From positions 90,722-131,419 of the forward strand of contig JAUYHF010000007.1 in NCBI GenBank assembly GCA_030690165.1: a DNA stretch of 40,698 bases, written 5' to 3'. Positions 27,947 to 35,265 of the stretch are shown in pieces. Source of the DNA: Deltaproteobacteria bacterium. GTDB lineage: Bacteria; Desulfobacterota; GWC2-55-46; UBA9637. The first letter of the stretch is position 1, and every line of letters starts with the position of its first letter. Below the pieces are notes generated by a model. That model had not been told where the DNA came from. It saw only the letters and a program-made list of their open reading frames with translations, and made no database searches. The position numbers were made by a program, and so were the translations under genes.

Positions 27947-27975
27947 AAAAGAATAATTAAAACAGGAGACGCATT

Positions 27976-29214
27976 ATGAAAAGGATATTTGGATATTTTT
28001 TAATTTTGAGTGTGCTTATTTTGCTTGCAGGGTGTGCAACAACAACGCCATTAATGAGTGCGATAGAAAGGGGTAATATTAATGCGGTAAAAGAATTGCT
28101 AAATAAGGGCGCTGATGTTAATGAAAAAGACAGTGGTGGCTGGACTCCTTTGCTGGGGGCGGCATATTGGGGCAACACAGAGGCTGCAAAGCTCTTAATA
28201 GACAAAGGCGCTGATGTTAATGCAACAAACAATCGTGGCTGGACTCCTTTGCTGAGGGCCGCATTGATGGGTAATACAGAAATTGCAAAGCTCCTTATAG
28301 AAAAAGGTGCTAACATAGATAAGGCTCTTGCAGCTATGGAGATAACTGCTATCGATATCGAGTACCCCCTCCACGCGGCAGAGGCAAAGGCTGGCATTAA
28401 ATTTCTTGAGAGGCTTAAACCAAAGCAGGAAGTTGCAAGCCAGCCATCTCAAGGCATCTCAAAAGAAGAACTCAAGACCATTGTGCAGGCTGCTGTTGAA
28501 GGCGCTAAGACCCAAAAACAAGAATCCAAGTCTCCTTCCGTACAATCAGACATTGACAAGCCTTCGTTCAATACAGCAGAAAAAATTATGGGAGACAACG
28601 ACCTCGCAGTGATTATCGGCATAGAAGGGTATCAGGGTATTCCAAAGTCAGATTATTCTTACGACGATGCAAATCTTGTGGGTGATTATGCAAAGGCCAT
28701 GGGCTTTAAGCCGAGAAACATAGAACTGCTTTTGGAGGAAAGGGCAACTAAATCGGCCATTGAAAAGATTATAAAGACATGGCTGCCTAACAAGGCAAAG
28801 CCCGACAGCAGGGTGTTTATCTACTATTCAGGACACGGTGCGCCTGAGCCAAAGACAGGAGACGCTTATATTGTTCCGTTTGACGGAGACCCGAACTATC
28901 TCTCTGATACAGGGTATCCTCTCAAGAGTCTTTATGACAGCCTCGGCAAATTGCAGGTTGCAGAGGTGACGGTTGTGCTTGACGCATGCTTCTCAGGAGC
29001 AGGAGGAAGGTCTGTTCTTGCAAAAGGCTCAAGGCCGTTGGTTATGATGGCAGATGTGTCTGTCCTTTCATCAAACATGGCAGTTCTTTCGGCAACACAA
29101 GGGACGCAGATTTCCACATCATCAACCGAGAAAGGGCATGGCGTGTTTACATACTATTTCTTGAAAGCTTTAAAAGACGGCAAAAAACGATTGCAGAGAT
29201 TTACGAATACATAA
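27976..29214 (+). CDS. Lipoprotein with ankyrin repeats and caspase-like domain (C-terminus frameshifted)
   Basis: 412 residues as read. Signal peptide with a classic lipobox LLAGC (Cys about 20). Residues about 25-115 hold three ankyrin repeats (GGWTPLLGAAYWGNTEAAKLLIDKGADVNA is one unit, quoted only in part). A low-complexity linker leads to the caspase fold from about residue 212: LAVIIGIEGYQGIPKSDYSYDDANLV, catalytic His287 in YYSGHGAPEPKTGDA and Cys338 in VLDACFSGAGG. The frame ends early after KDGKKRLQRFTNT. The conserved tail (IYEYIKP, NVQQSP) is found in the -1 frame from an A6 run at 29182-29187. No EF-hand loop is present, unlike its paralogues. Confidence 0.88.
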   Translation: MKRIFGYFLILSVLILLAGCATTTPLMSAIERGNINAVKELLNKGADVNEKDSGGWTPLLGAAYWGNTEAAKLLIDKGADVNATNNRGWTPLLRAALMGNTEIAKLLIEKGANIDKALAAMEITAIDIEYPLHAAEAKAGIKFLERLKPKQEVASQPSQGISKEELKTIVQAAVEGAKTQKQESKSPSVQSDIDKPSFNTAEKIMGDNDLAVIIGIEGYQGIPKSDYSYDDANLVGDYAKAMGFKPRNIELLLEERATKSAIEKIIKTWLPNKAKPDSRVFIYYSGHGAPEPKTGDAYIVPFDGDPNYLSDTGYPLKSLYDSLGKLQVAEVTVVLDACFSGAGGRSVLAKGSRPLVMMADVSVLSSNMAVLSATQGTQISTSSTEKGHGVFTYYFLKALKDGKKRLQRFTNT

Positions 29215-29318
29215 AGCCTTTGGTTGAAGACGAGGCAAAGCAGATGAATGTCCAGCAAAGCCCGAGCATAAATCCTGATGTTGAGAAATTAAAGGGACGG
29301 TTTGGGTTGAGGAAGTGA
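29182..29318 (+). pseudogene. Out-of-frame C-terminal tail of the ankyrin-caspase gene
   Basis: From the A6 run (two AAA codons in frame 0) the -1 frame encodes 43 residues beginning TIAEIYEYIKPLVEDEA and ending RFGLRK before a TGA at 29318. IYEYIKP and QQSP align with FNYIKP and EQSP at the same place in the caspases at 31207 and 33696, so this is the original C-terminus. Causes may be a one-base loss in the A run, a sequencing or assembly error, or slippage that yields a 447-residue product. Confidence 0.75.
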
Positions 29319-29355
29319 AGAGTTAAGGGGAGTTGTATTGAGATAGGTTGACACC

Positions 29356-30453
29356 CTAATGTAGTGTTACCAACGCTTCTTTACTTATAGATATTTTGCT
29401 CATAATAGATTGGACGGAAGCAGTCCAAGCGAATATTTTAGGGTTCTGATTATGAGACTCTATGTATTGTTTGATAACCTTAATAAGTTCTTTCAGATTT
29501 TTAAAAGATCCACGGCGGATTCTTTTTCTTGATATCTCGGCAAACCATCTTTCTACCATGTTTAACCAAGAGCTGGATGTTGGGATAAAATGAAGATAGA
29601 AACGTGGATGTCGTTGTAGCCATCTCTGAACCCGTGGATGTTTGTGTGTACCATAGTTATCAACTATTAAATGGAGATCCAGGTCTAATGGAGTTTTTGT
29701 ATCTATAATTTGCAGGAATCTGATAAATTCCTGATGTCTGTGGCGCGGCATGCAATCTCCAATTACCGTGCCATCGAGCATGTTTAATGCTGCGAATAAT
29801 GTTGTTGTGCCATGGCGGGTATAATCATGAGTTTGTCTTGCAGGAATGCCAGGCCGCAGAGGAAGTAATGGTTGTGTTCTTTCGAGCGCTTGAATCTGAC
29901 TTTTTTCGTCTACACATAAAACAAGCGCTTTGTCCGGGGGGTTCAGGTAAAGCCCGACAACATCATAAAGTTTTTCGAGGAATCGTTTGTCCCGGCTGAG
30001 TTTAAATGTCTCGACCAAATGAGGTTTTAAGTTGTGTTCTTTCCATATTCGTTGCACGGTTGCATTGCTGACTCTTTGTTCTTTGGCCATGGTTCTGGTG
30101 CTCCAGTGGGTCGCATCAGGAGGCGTTGTGTGTAAAGTGGCATTTACAATAGCCCTAACTTTCTTGTGGCTTACCCTTGGAATACGTCCTGGCCTGGGGG
30201 CGTCTTTCGTAAGCCCAGCCAATCGAAGAGCCAAAAAACGTTCCCGCCACAATTGTACGGTAGGGCGGGAAATTTTAAGCATCGCCGAGATTTCTTGATT
30301 TTCGTACTTATTGGATGCCATTTGAATTATCCGAGATCTTTGAACAATACGAAAGGGCATCTTTTTACTCTTTGCCCATGCGTCTATTGTAAACCGCTCT
30401 TTTTCTGTCAATATAATGGTTTCTGCTACTCTACACATAAAACCATTATACAT
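29356..30453 (-). CDS. IS630-family transposase
   Basis: 365 residues, apparently complete. The N-terminal helix-turn-helix region (RSRIIQMASNKYENQEISAML, LKISRPTVQLWRERF) and a winged-helix part (STRTMAKEQRVSNATVQRIWKEH) bind the ends. The DDE catalytic core is visible as D in ALVLCVDEKSQIQ, D in LHLIVDNYGTHKH and E in SSSWLNMVERWFAEIS. The coding frame runs through the left inverted repeat, and its TAG stop uses the TA of the target duplication plus one flanking base, so the exact C-terminus depends on the insertion site. Alternative start at MCRVAETIIL is possible. Confidence 0.93.
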   Translation of the reverse strand: MYNGFMCRVAETIILTEKERFTIDAWAKSKKMPFRIVQRSRIIQMASNKYENQEISAMLKISRPTVQLWRERFLALRLAGLTKDAPRPGRIPRVSHKKVRAIVNATLHTTPPDATHWSTRTMAKEQRVSNATVQRIWKEHNLKPHLVETFKLSRDKRFLEKLYDVVGLYLNPPDKALVLCVDEKSQIQALERTQPLLPLRPGIPARQTHDYTRHGTTTLFAALNMLDGTVIGDCMPRHRHQEFIRFLQIIDTKTPLDLDLHLIVDNYGTHKHPRVQRWLQRHPRFYLHFIPTSSSWLNMVERWFAEISRKRIRRGSFKNLKELIKVIKQYIESHNQNPKIFAWTASVQSIMSKISISKEALVTLH

Positions 30454-30493
30454 AATATTTTATATAAGTAAAGTTATTTATGTAACACTACAC
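29359..30493 (-). mobile_element. IS630-family insertion sequence
   Basis: Ends ATGTAGTGTTAC (left) and, on the other strand, GTGTAGTGTTAC (right) form terminal inverted repeats with one mismatch over 12 bases. TA flanks both sides (29357-29358 and 30494-30495), the expected IS630/Tc1-mariner target duplication. One intact transposase gene fills the element. It separates the ankyrin-caspase gene from an RHH/PIN pair. Confidence 0.88.
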
Positions 30494-30533
30494 TAATGAT
30501 GTAAGATATAAGATGTAGTCGGAGGTGAGGATT

Positions 30534-30788
30534 ATGGAAACGTCAAAGCACAGAACACAGATATCTCTTGAAGACTGGCAGTATCAGGTGCTGCAAGAAA
30601 TGTCAAAAAAGACAAAGAAAAGTCTTTCCGGCATCATCAGGGATTTGATAAGAGAAAAATTCTCAAAAGAGACTTTAAAAACAAAAGAAGATGCTCTCTG
30701 GGGCATAATAGGTCTTGGCGCAGGCAATGGTTCTCCTGTGGCACGTGAACACGACAGATTCCTTTATGCAAAAAGGATGAAGAAATGA
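30534..30788 (+). CDS. Ribbon-helix-helix antitoxin
   Basis: 84 residues from ATG 30534 with GGAGGTGAGG before it. The N-terminal strand HRTQISLEDWQYQVLQEMS and the following helices KKTKKSLSGIIRDLIREKF form an RHH DNA-binding fold. The C-terminal GLGAGNGSPVAREHDRFLY is a typical toxin-contact tail of VapB-like antitoxins. It overlaps the PIN toxin gene by 4 bases. The IS630 right end lies 40 bases upstream, so the insertion may have displaced its native promoter. Confidence 0.88.
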   Translation: METSKHRTQISLEDWQYQVLQEMSKKTKKSLSGIIRDLIREKFSKETLKTKEDALWGIIGLGAGNGSPVAREHDRFLYAKRMKK

Positions 30789-31186
30789 AAAGGTTATTTG
30801 TTGATACAGGGGCTTGGTATGCCCTCGTTGACAAGAACTACCCTGACCATAAAAGCGCCGAACATTTTTTGAGAAACAATAAAATTCCGCTTCTAACAAC
30901 AAATTTTGTATTTGATGAGACCATTACACTAATCCGAAGCCGCCTTGGATGGAACATCTCTAAGGATTTTGGGCAAAAACTCAAGCATAGCAAATTTGCA
31001 AGCATTGTTGCAGTAAAATATGAGGATGAAGAAAAGGCATGGGAGATTTTCCTGAAATACAAAGATAAGGATTTCAGCTATACGGATTGCACAAGTTTTG
31101 CGGTGATGCAGAGATTGAAGATGGATACGGCATTTTCTTTTGACAGCCATTTTCAGATAATGAGGTTTCAGGTAATGCCCGCATAA
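30785..31186 (+). CDS. PIN-domain toxin (VapC-like)
   Basis: 133 residues. PIN acidic residues are seen in LFVDTGAWYALVD (D7), TNFVFDETITLIR (E46 region), FSYTDCTSFAVM (D99 region) and AFSFDSHFQIM (D122 region), the pattern of Mg-dependent RNases such as VapC that cut tRNA or rRNA. It is coupled to the upstream RHH antitoxin. It is the third toxin-antitoxin-like pair in the window and the last gene before two closely related caspase genes. Confidence 0.9.
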   Translation: MKRLFVDTGAWYALVDKNYPDHKSAEHFLRNNKIPLLTTNFVFDETITLIRSRLGWNISKDFGQKLKHSKFASIVAVKYEDEEKAWEIFLKYKDKDFSYTDCTSFAVMQRLKMDTAFSFDSHFQIMRFQVMPA

Positions 31187-31206
31187 TTTTTTTCAGGAGG
31201 TGCATT

Positions 31207-32700
31207 ATGAAAAGGATATTAGATAAATATTGGAAGTGTCCCCCAATTATTCTTTCACGCATAGCGGGGGGTTGCCTTTTACTGGGCTGGCTCTTTGCTG
31301 GCTGTGTCAGTCTTCCCGAGCATCAAGACCCGTTGGCCGGCTTGAGGCCGGATGCGTCCGCTCAAAATACCTTCAAGAACCTGACCGTTGGCATCATTTT
31401 ATCGGAGAATTCCAAGAAAACCGCCGAATACATGGAGAGGTGGCAGAAAACGTTTCGAGTTCCTGTCAATATAGAAGCAATCTTCGGAGAAGTCATAGCC
31501 GCATTGCAAAGGAATTTCAAATCAGCGGTGCGGTTGGACACGATCGAGGATGCCCGGGCTGCTCCTACGGATCTGACGGCGGTGATCGACATCACAGCGA
31601 AAATGCCCGGTAGCATCTTTGAGGAGAATTGGTTCAACGCCAGCGTGGTCTTGTTGGCTCCGGACCAAACACGGATAGATACGGTTACTGGCCGAATAGA
31701 TAGATTCATCGTCCCCGACGGGACAAGAGAGATGGACGGTCTGCGCAAGGGTGCAGCTGAAGCGAGCCTCAAATTAGAGAACGCGCTGCTGTCCTCCAAA
31801 AAGGCCGCGGCTTTCGCTCTTGCAAAATCGAACGCCCCCAAGGCGGCGATAGCTCAGACATTTGCACCCCAAGCGGCTCCCGAACACAAAGTGACTTCGT
31901 CTGATGTCGACGAACTTCCTGCAATAAAAGCAAAACCCAACAAAAACTCCTATGCCATTGTAATTGGCATTGAACAATACCGTCAGAAACTTCCAAAGGC
32001 TGATTTTGCGACACATGACGCACAGACAATGACCGAATATCTAACAAAGGTGATGGGTTATCCAGAGGAGAATGTTGTTACGCTAATAAATGAACATGCT
32101 GCAAAGAGCGATTTTGAAAAATACTTTGAGAAATGGCTGCCGAATAATGCAGAGAAAGACGGCACAGTCTTTATATACTACTCAGGACACGGAGCACCTA
32201 ACCCAAAGACAGGGGATGCATTTCTTGTGCCTTATGACGGAGACCCGGCATTTATTGACCAGACAGGATATTCTCTGAAAAGGCTTTATGACAATCTTGG
32301 AAAACTTCAGGCAAAAGAAATCATAGTTGCCCTTGATTCGTGTTTTTCAGGCGCAGGCGGAAGGAGCGTAATAGCGAAAGGCGCAAGGCCGCTGGTTATG
32401 AATATGGAAAGCTTTACTATTCCTCAGAAGATATCAGTTCTTTCAGCCTCATCAGGAGACCAGATAAGTTCAACATACGAGGAAAAAGGGCATGGGCTGT
32501 TTACATACTTTATGTTGAAGGGAATCAAAGGAGAAGGCGATACAAATGGAGATGGGACAGTAGAGATAAGAGAACTATTCAATTACATCAAACCACAGGT
32601 AGAGCGGATTGCAAGAAAGGTCTATAACAACGAACAATCTCCGCAGTTGATTGCGCCATCGGAAAAGCAGGAGATGTTTTTGATAGAAAAGACAAAATGA
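31207..32700 (+). CDS. Caspase-domain lipoprotein with unknown N-terminal domain
   Basis: 497 residues. After a short basic extension, a hydrophobic segment with lipobox LFAGC (Cys about 36) suggests export and lipid anchoring. Residues about 55-210 form an unrecognised alpha/beta domain (LTVGIILSENSKKTAEYME, IFGEVIAALQRNF, ASVVLLAPDQTRIDTVTG). From SDVDELPAIKAKPNKNSYAI (about residue 236) comes the caspase module, with His328 in YYSGHGAPNPKTGDAF and Cys379 in LDSCFSGAGG. An EF-hand-like loop is at 445-456 (DTNGDGTVEIRE). The module is about 88% identical by hand count to that of the gene at 33696 while the N-termini differ. The AGGAGGT site precedes the ATG. Confidence 0.9.
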   Translation: MKRILDKYWKCPPIILSRIAGGCLLLGWLFAGCVSLPEHQDPLAGLRPDASAQNTFKNLTVGIILSENSKKTAEYMERWQKTFRVPVNIEAIFGEVIAALQRNFKSAVRLDTIEDARAAPTDLTAVIDITAKMPGSIFEENWFNASVVLLAPDQTRIDTVTGRIDRFIVPDGTREMDGLRKGAAEASLKLENALLSSKKAAAFALAKSNAPKAAIAQTFAPQAAPEHKVTSSDVDELPAIKAKPNKNSYAIVIGIEQYRQKLPKADFATHDAQTMTEYLTKVMGYPEENVVTLINEHAAKSDFEKYFEKWLPNNAEKDGTVFIYYSGHGAPNPKTGDAFLVPYDGDPAFIDQTGYSLKRLYDNLGKLQAKEIIVALDSCFSGAGGRSVIAKGARPLVMNMESFTIPQKISVLSASSGDQISSTYEEKGHGLFTYFMLKGIKGEGDTNGDGTVEIRELFNYIKPQVERIARKVYNNEQSPQLIAPSEKQEMFLIEKTK

Positions 32701-32730
32701 AACATCCATGACCTTCGGTCACAAGGGAAC

Positions 32731-32830
32731 ATGAAAATTAACCCCACCCTCACCTTAATCCTCTCCCTGAGGGAGAGGAAACTTTTTCGTTCCCTCCCCT
32801 TCAAGGGGAGGGTTAGGGTGGGGATGGGGT
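32731..32830. repeat. Long palindromic interspersed repeat, copy 2 (reverse orientation)
   Basis: The reverse complement reads CCCATCCCCACCCTAACCC, hairpin CTCCCCTTGAAGGGGAG, hairpin CTCTCCCTCAGGGAGAG, then GGTGAGGGTGGGG and TTAATTTTCAT. It matches 13977-14102 nearly base for base but lacks the nested 7-bp hairpin found there. It lies between a caspase gene and the second DUF4384 gene. Confidence 0.87.
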
Positions 32831-32847
32831 AAAAGAGGTATTTTCAG

Positions 32848-33663
32848 ATGAAAAAAATTGTCTTAATAATAATTCTACTCCTTATTCCACTCTTATCCCA
32901 TGCCTCTGAAAACCCGGTCTGGGTAGAGGCTGACGGCGAGGCTGTCATGGGCGAGATTGAGACCCAGAAGGAGGTAAAAGAACGGGCAAAGATAGACGCT
33001 CAAAACAAGGCTGTTGCGGAGGCGGTTGGGACTTTTATAAAATCCCACACCCTTGTCTCAAACAGCCAACTTGCAGAGGATTTAATATATGCCTCTGTCA
33101 GGGGAAAGATTGAAAAAACTGAGATAATAAAAGAAGGATGGGATGAAAAAGATAGAAACCTTTACAAGGTCAAACTCAAAGCCCTTATCAAACCCGTATA
33201 TCCCGAAAAAGGCGAGGGCATATCCATAAAACTCTCCCTTTCAAAAACAGATTTGAGAGAGGGCGATGAGGTAAAGATATTTTATCAGGCAAGCAGCGAC
33301 TGTTATATCTATATCTTTTCAGTCGCAGCAGACGGTTCTGTGACGCTGCTTCTGCCCAATTCAATCAATGCTGATAACAGCGTCAAGGCAGGCAAGGGTT
33401 ATCAGTTTCCTTCTGATGAAAGCAAAATAAAATTGCAGGCGCAGTTTCTGCCGGAGTATAAGGAAAAGACAGCAGAGGAGAAAATAAAGATTATCGCAAC
33501 GAGGCAGAAAGAGGATATAATCCCATTAGGATTTCAGCAAGGATTTTTCAAGATGTATGACGCAAAATCCACAGGCATGATAAGCGATTTGGTAAAGAGG
33601 CTTAACCAGCTTGAGCCTGCTGATTGGGCAGAGGCAACCGCGGTGTATGTGCTGAAGAGGTAA
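32848..33663 (+). CDS. Secreted DUF4384 domain protein (second copy of this architecture)
   Basis: 271 residues with a signal peptide (hydrophobic residues 4-17, cleavage near SHAS). An LPP20/FlgT-N-like region (VWVEADGEAVMGEI, QKEVKERAKIDAQNKAVAEA) is followed from about residue 125 by the DUF4384 domain: SIKLSLSKTDLREGDEVKIFYQ, CYIYIFSVAADGSVTLLLPN and GYQFPSDESKIKLQ. It parallels the protein at 9879 in domain order and length but is clearly divergent. It sits between two caspase genes and 32 bases before the second of them, so joint expression and a role with the caspases are likely. The domain's ligand is unknown. Confidence 0.83.
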   Translation: MKKIVLIIILLLIPLLSHASENPVWVEADGEAVMGEIETQKEVKERAKIDAQNKAVAEAVGTFIKSHTLVSNSQLAEDLIYASVRGKIEKTEIIKEGWDEKDRNLYKVKLKALIKPVYPEKGEGISIKLSLSKTDLREGDEVKIFYQASSDCYIYIFSVAADGSVTLLLPNSINADNSVKAGKGYQFPSDESKIKLQAQFLPEYKEKTAEEKIKIIATRQKEDIIPLGFQQGFFKMYDAKSTGMISDLVKRLNQLEPADWAEATAVYVLKR

Positions 33664-33695
33664 AGGTATTTAAATTTACCAGTAGAAGGCGGATT

Positions 33696-35174
33696 ATGAG
33701 AAAGATATTTGATAAATATGGGAAGTGTTCCCCCTTTATTCTTGTGAAAAGCAATTTCCTATCATTGAGGCGCAGTGCGCTTTGTCTGGCCGCGATGGGG
33801 TTGTTCTTCGGGGGCTGCTCCACGACTATCCACATGCGCTACCAGCCGAGTTCGGCGGCCCGACCGCTGGATCTCGATGTGAAGCCCCGTATTTTCTTGG
33901 ACCAGGTCGAGGACCGCACCGGAGGAGGACAGATAGCCGGGCTGGGCGGGAGGGGAGGGTTCGTTCCCTCGATCTCCGAAAGCCTTCGGGAAGCTCTGGA
34001 GGTGGAATTCGGACGGCTGGGGATCCCTCTGGTCGCAAGCAGGGCCAAGGCAGATGCCGCCCTCAGCGTTGCGGTAACGATGGCCAGCACTCGCGGAACC
34101 CCGCAGGGTCTCACGGCGGACCTCGCCTCCATCCTCACCGTGAAAGGCTCCAGGGGCGAGAACCTTTGGGAGAACACTCTGCTCGGAAGCGGGATCAGCC
34201 AAGGCTACAACGTTTCACCGTGGGGCCCCGCCTTCACGGCGGCTCTGGCCGATCTGATGTCCAAGATAGGGCCGGTCTTCCAATCTCAGGACGTCGTCTC
34301 CAAGATACTGGCAGCTTCCTCTGTCTCCGCGGGCGACGCCGTCGGTCGAAAGGCGCGAGCCGAGCCGCCCGTCGTGCGTTCCGATGTTGACGAGCTTCCC
34401 TCAATAAAAGCAAAACCAAACAAAAACTCATACGCCATAGTCATCGGCATTGAGCAATATCGTCAGAAACTTCCCAAGGCTGATTTTGCGGTAGCTGATG
34501 CAAAGACAATGACAGAATATCTCACAAAGGTAATGGGCTATCCAGAAGAGAATGTTGTAACGCTTACAAATGAACACGCTGCAAAGAGCGATTTTGAGAA
34601 ATACTTTGAAAAGTGCTTGCCTAACAATGTAGAAAAGGATGGTTCTGTATTTATCTACTATTCAGGACACGGTGCGCCGAATGTGAAGACAGGGGACGCC
34701 TTCTTAGTGCCTTATGACGGAGACCCGTCATTCATTGCCGAGACCGGATATTCTTTAAAAAGACTCTATGAAGCCCTCGGAAAACTCCCGGCAAAAGAAA
34801 TCATCGTTGCACTTGATTCGTGTTTTTCAGGCGCAGGGGGGAAATCTGTCATTGCAAAAGGAGCGAGGCCGCTTGTAATGACAATGGAAAGTTTAGCAAT
34901 CCCTTCAAAAGTAGGAGTCCTTTCTGCCTCATCAGGAGATCAGATAAGTTCCACATATGAAGAAAAAGGGCATGGATTATTTACATACTTTATGCTCAAA
35001 GGCTTAAAAGGCGATGGCGATGTCAATGGAGATGGAAAAGTTGAATTAGGAGAACTGTTTAACTATATCAAGCCGCAGGTGGAGCGCATTGCCAGAAAAA
35101 CTTATAATAATGAACAGTCGCCGCAACTAATTGCGCCGAATGAATTGATGAAACAGAAACTAATGGAAAAATGA
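33696..35174 (+). CDS. Caspase-domain lipoprotein with GC-rich foreign N-terminal domain
   Basis: 492 residues from ATG 33696. A hydrophobic segment ends in FFGGC (Cys about 44), a probable lipobox. Residues about 50-215 form a domain (LDVKPRIFLDQVEDRTGGGQ, SISESLREALEVEFGRLGIP, ADAALSVAVTMAS) that recalls YajG-type outer-membrane lipoproteins, at low confidence. From SDVDELPSIKAKPNKNSYAI comes the caspase module with His325 and Cys376 (LDSCFSGAGG) and an EF-hand-like loop 442-453 (DVNGDGKVELGE). Bases 33841-33960 are about 62-72% GC by line count, while the caspase part is near 40%, so the N-terminal piece is foreign to the rest. A pair of large overlapping frames in this part is an effect of the GC content. 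Confidence 0.9.
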   Translation: MRKIFDKYGKCSPFILVKSNFLSLRRSALCLAAMGLFFGGCSTTIHMRYQPSSAARPLDLDVKPRIFLDQVEDRTGGGQIAGLGGRGGFVPSISESLREALEVEFGRLGIPLVASRAKADAALSVAVTMASTRGTPQGLTADLASILTVKGSRGENLWENTLLGSGISQGYNVSPWGPAFTAALADLMSKIGPVFQSQDVVSKILAASSVSAGDAVGRKARAEPPVVRSDVDELPSIKAKPNKNSYAIVIGIEQYRQKLPKADFAVADAKTMTEYLTKVMGYPEENVVTLTNEHAAKSDFEKYFEKCLPNNVEKDGSVFIYYSGHGAPNVKTGDAFLVPYDGDPSFIAETGYSLKRLYEALGKLPAKEIIVALDSCFSGAGGKSVIAKGARPLVMTMESLAIPSKVGVLSASSGDQISSTYEEKGHGLFTYFMLKGLKGDGDVNGDGKVELGELFNYIKPQVERIARKTYNNEQSPQLIAPNELMKQKLMEK

Positions 35175-35187
35175 GAAAAATAACAAT

Positions 35188-35242
35188 GTAGATGCGGACA
35201 TTTATGTCCGCCGAATGGCCGACCATAAAGGTCGGCGGCTAC
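35188..35242. repeat. GTAG-type REPIN between a caspase gene and pyrE
   Basis: Runs GTAGATGCGGACAT/ATGTCCGC, CGAATG spacer, GCCGACCAT/AAGGTCGGC, ending GGCTAC. It is a further copy of the same REPIN found on either side of the RAYT gene, 7.3 kb away, and follows the caspase stop by 13 bases. Confidence 0.9.
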
Positions 35243-35265
35243 GGAAAAAAGGGAACAAATAATCT

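Noticed and set aside
29182-29190. Programmed -1 frameshift in the ankyrin-caspase gene
   Set aside because: The A6 run would allow slippage, but no clear downstream stem or upstream Shine-Dalgarno stimulator was seen, so a lost base or assembly error is at least as likely. Kept only as an alternative.
33725-34431. Large overlapping frames on both strands (221 aa plus strand, 146 and 112 aa minus strand) in the caspase gene at 33696
   Set aside because: They sit exactly in the GC-rich N-terminal piece, where stop codons are rare in all frames, have low-complexity Arg/Gly/Pro-rich products and lack ribosome sites. The caspase frame is continuous and has a signal peptide.
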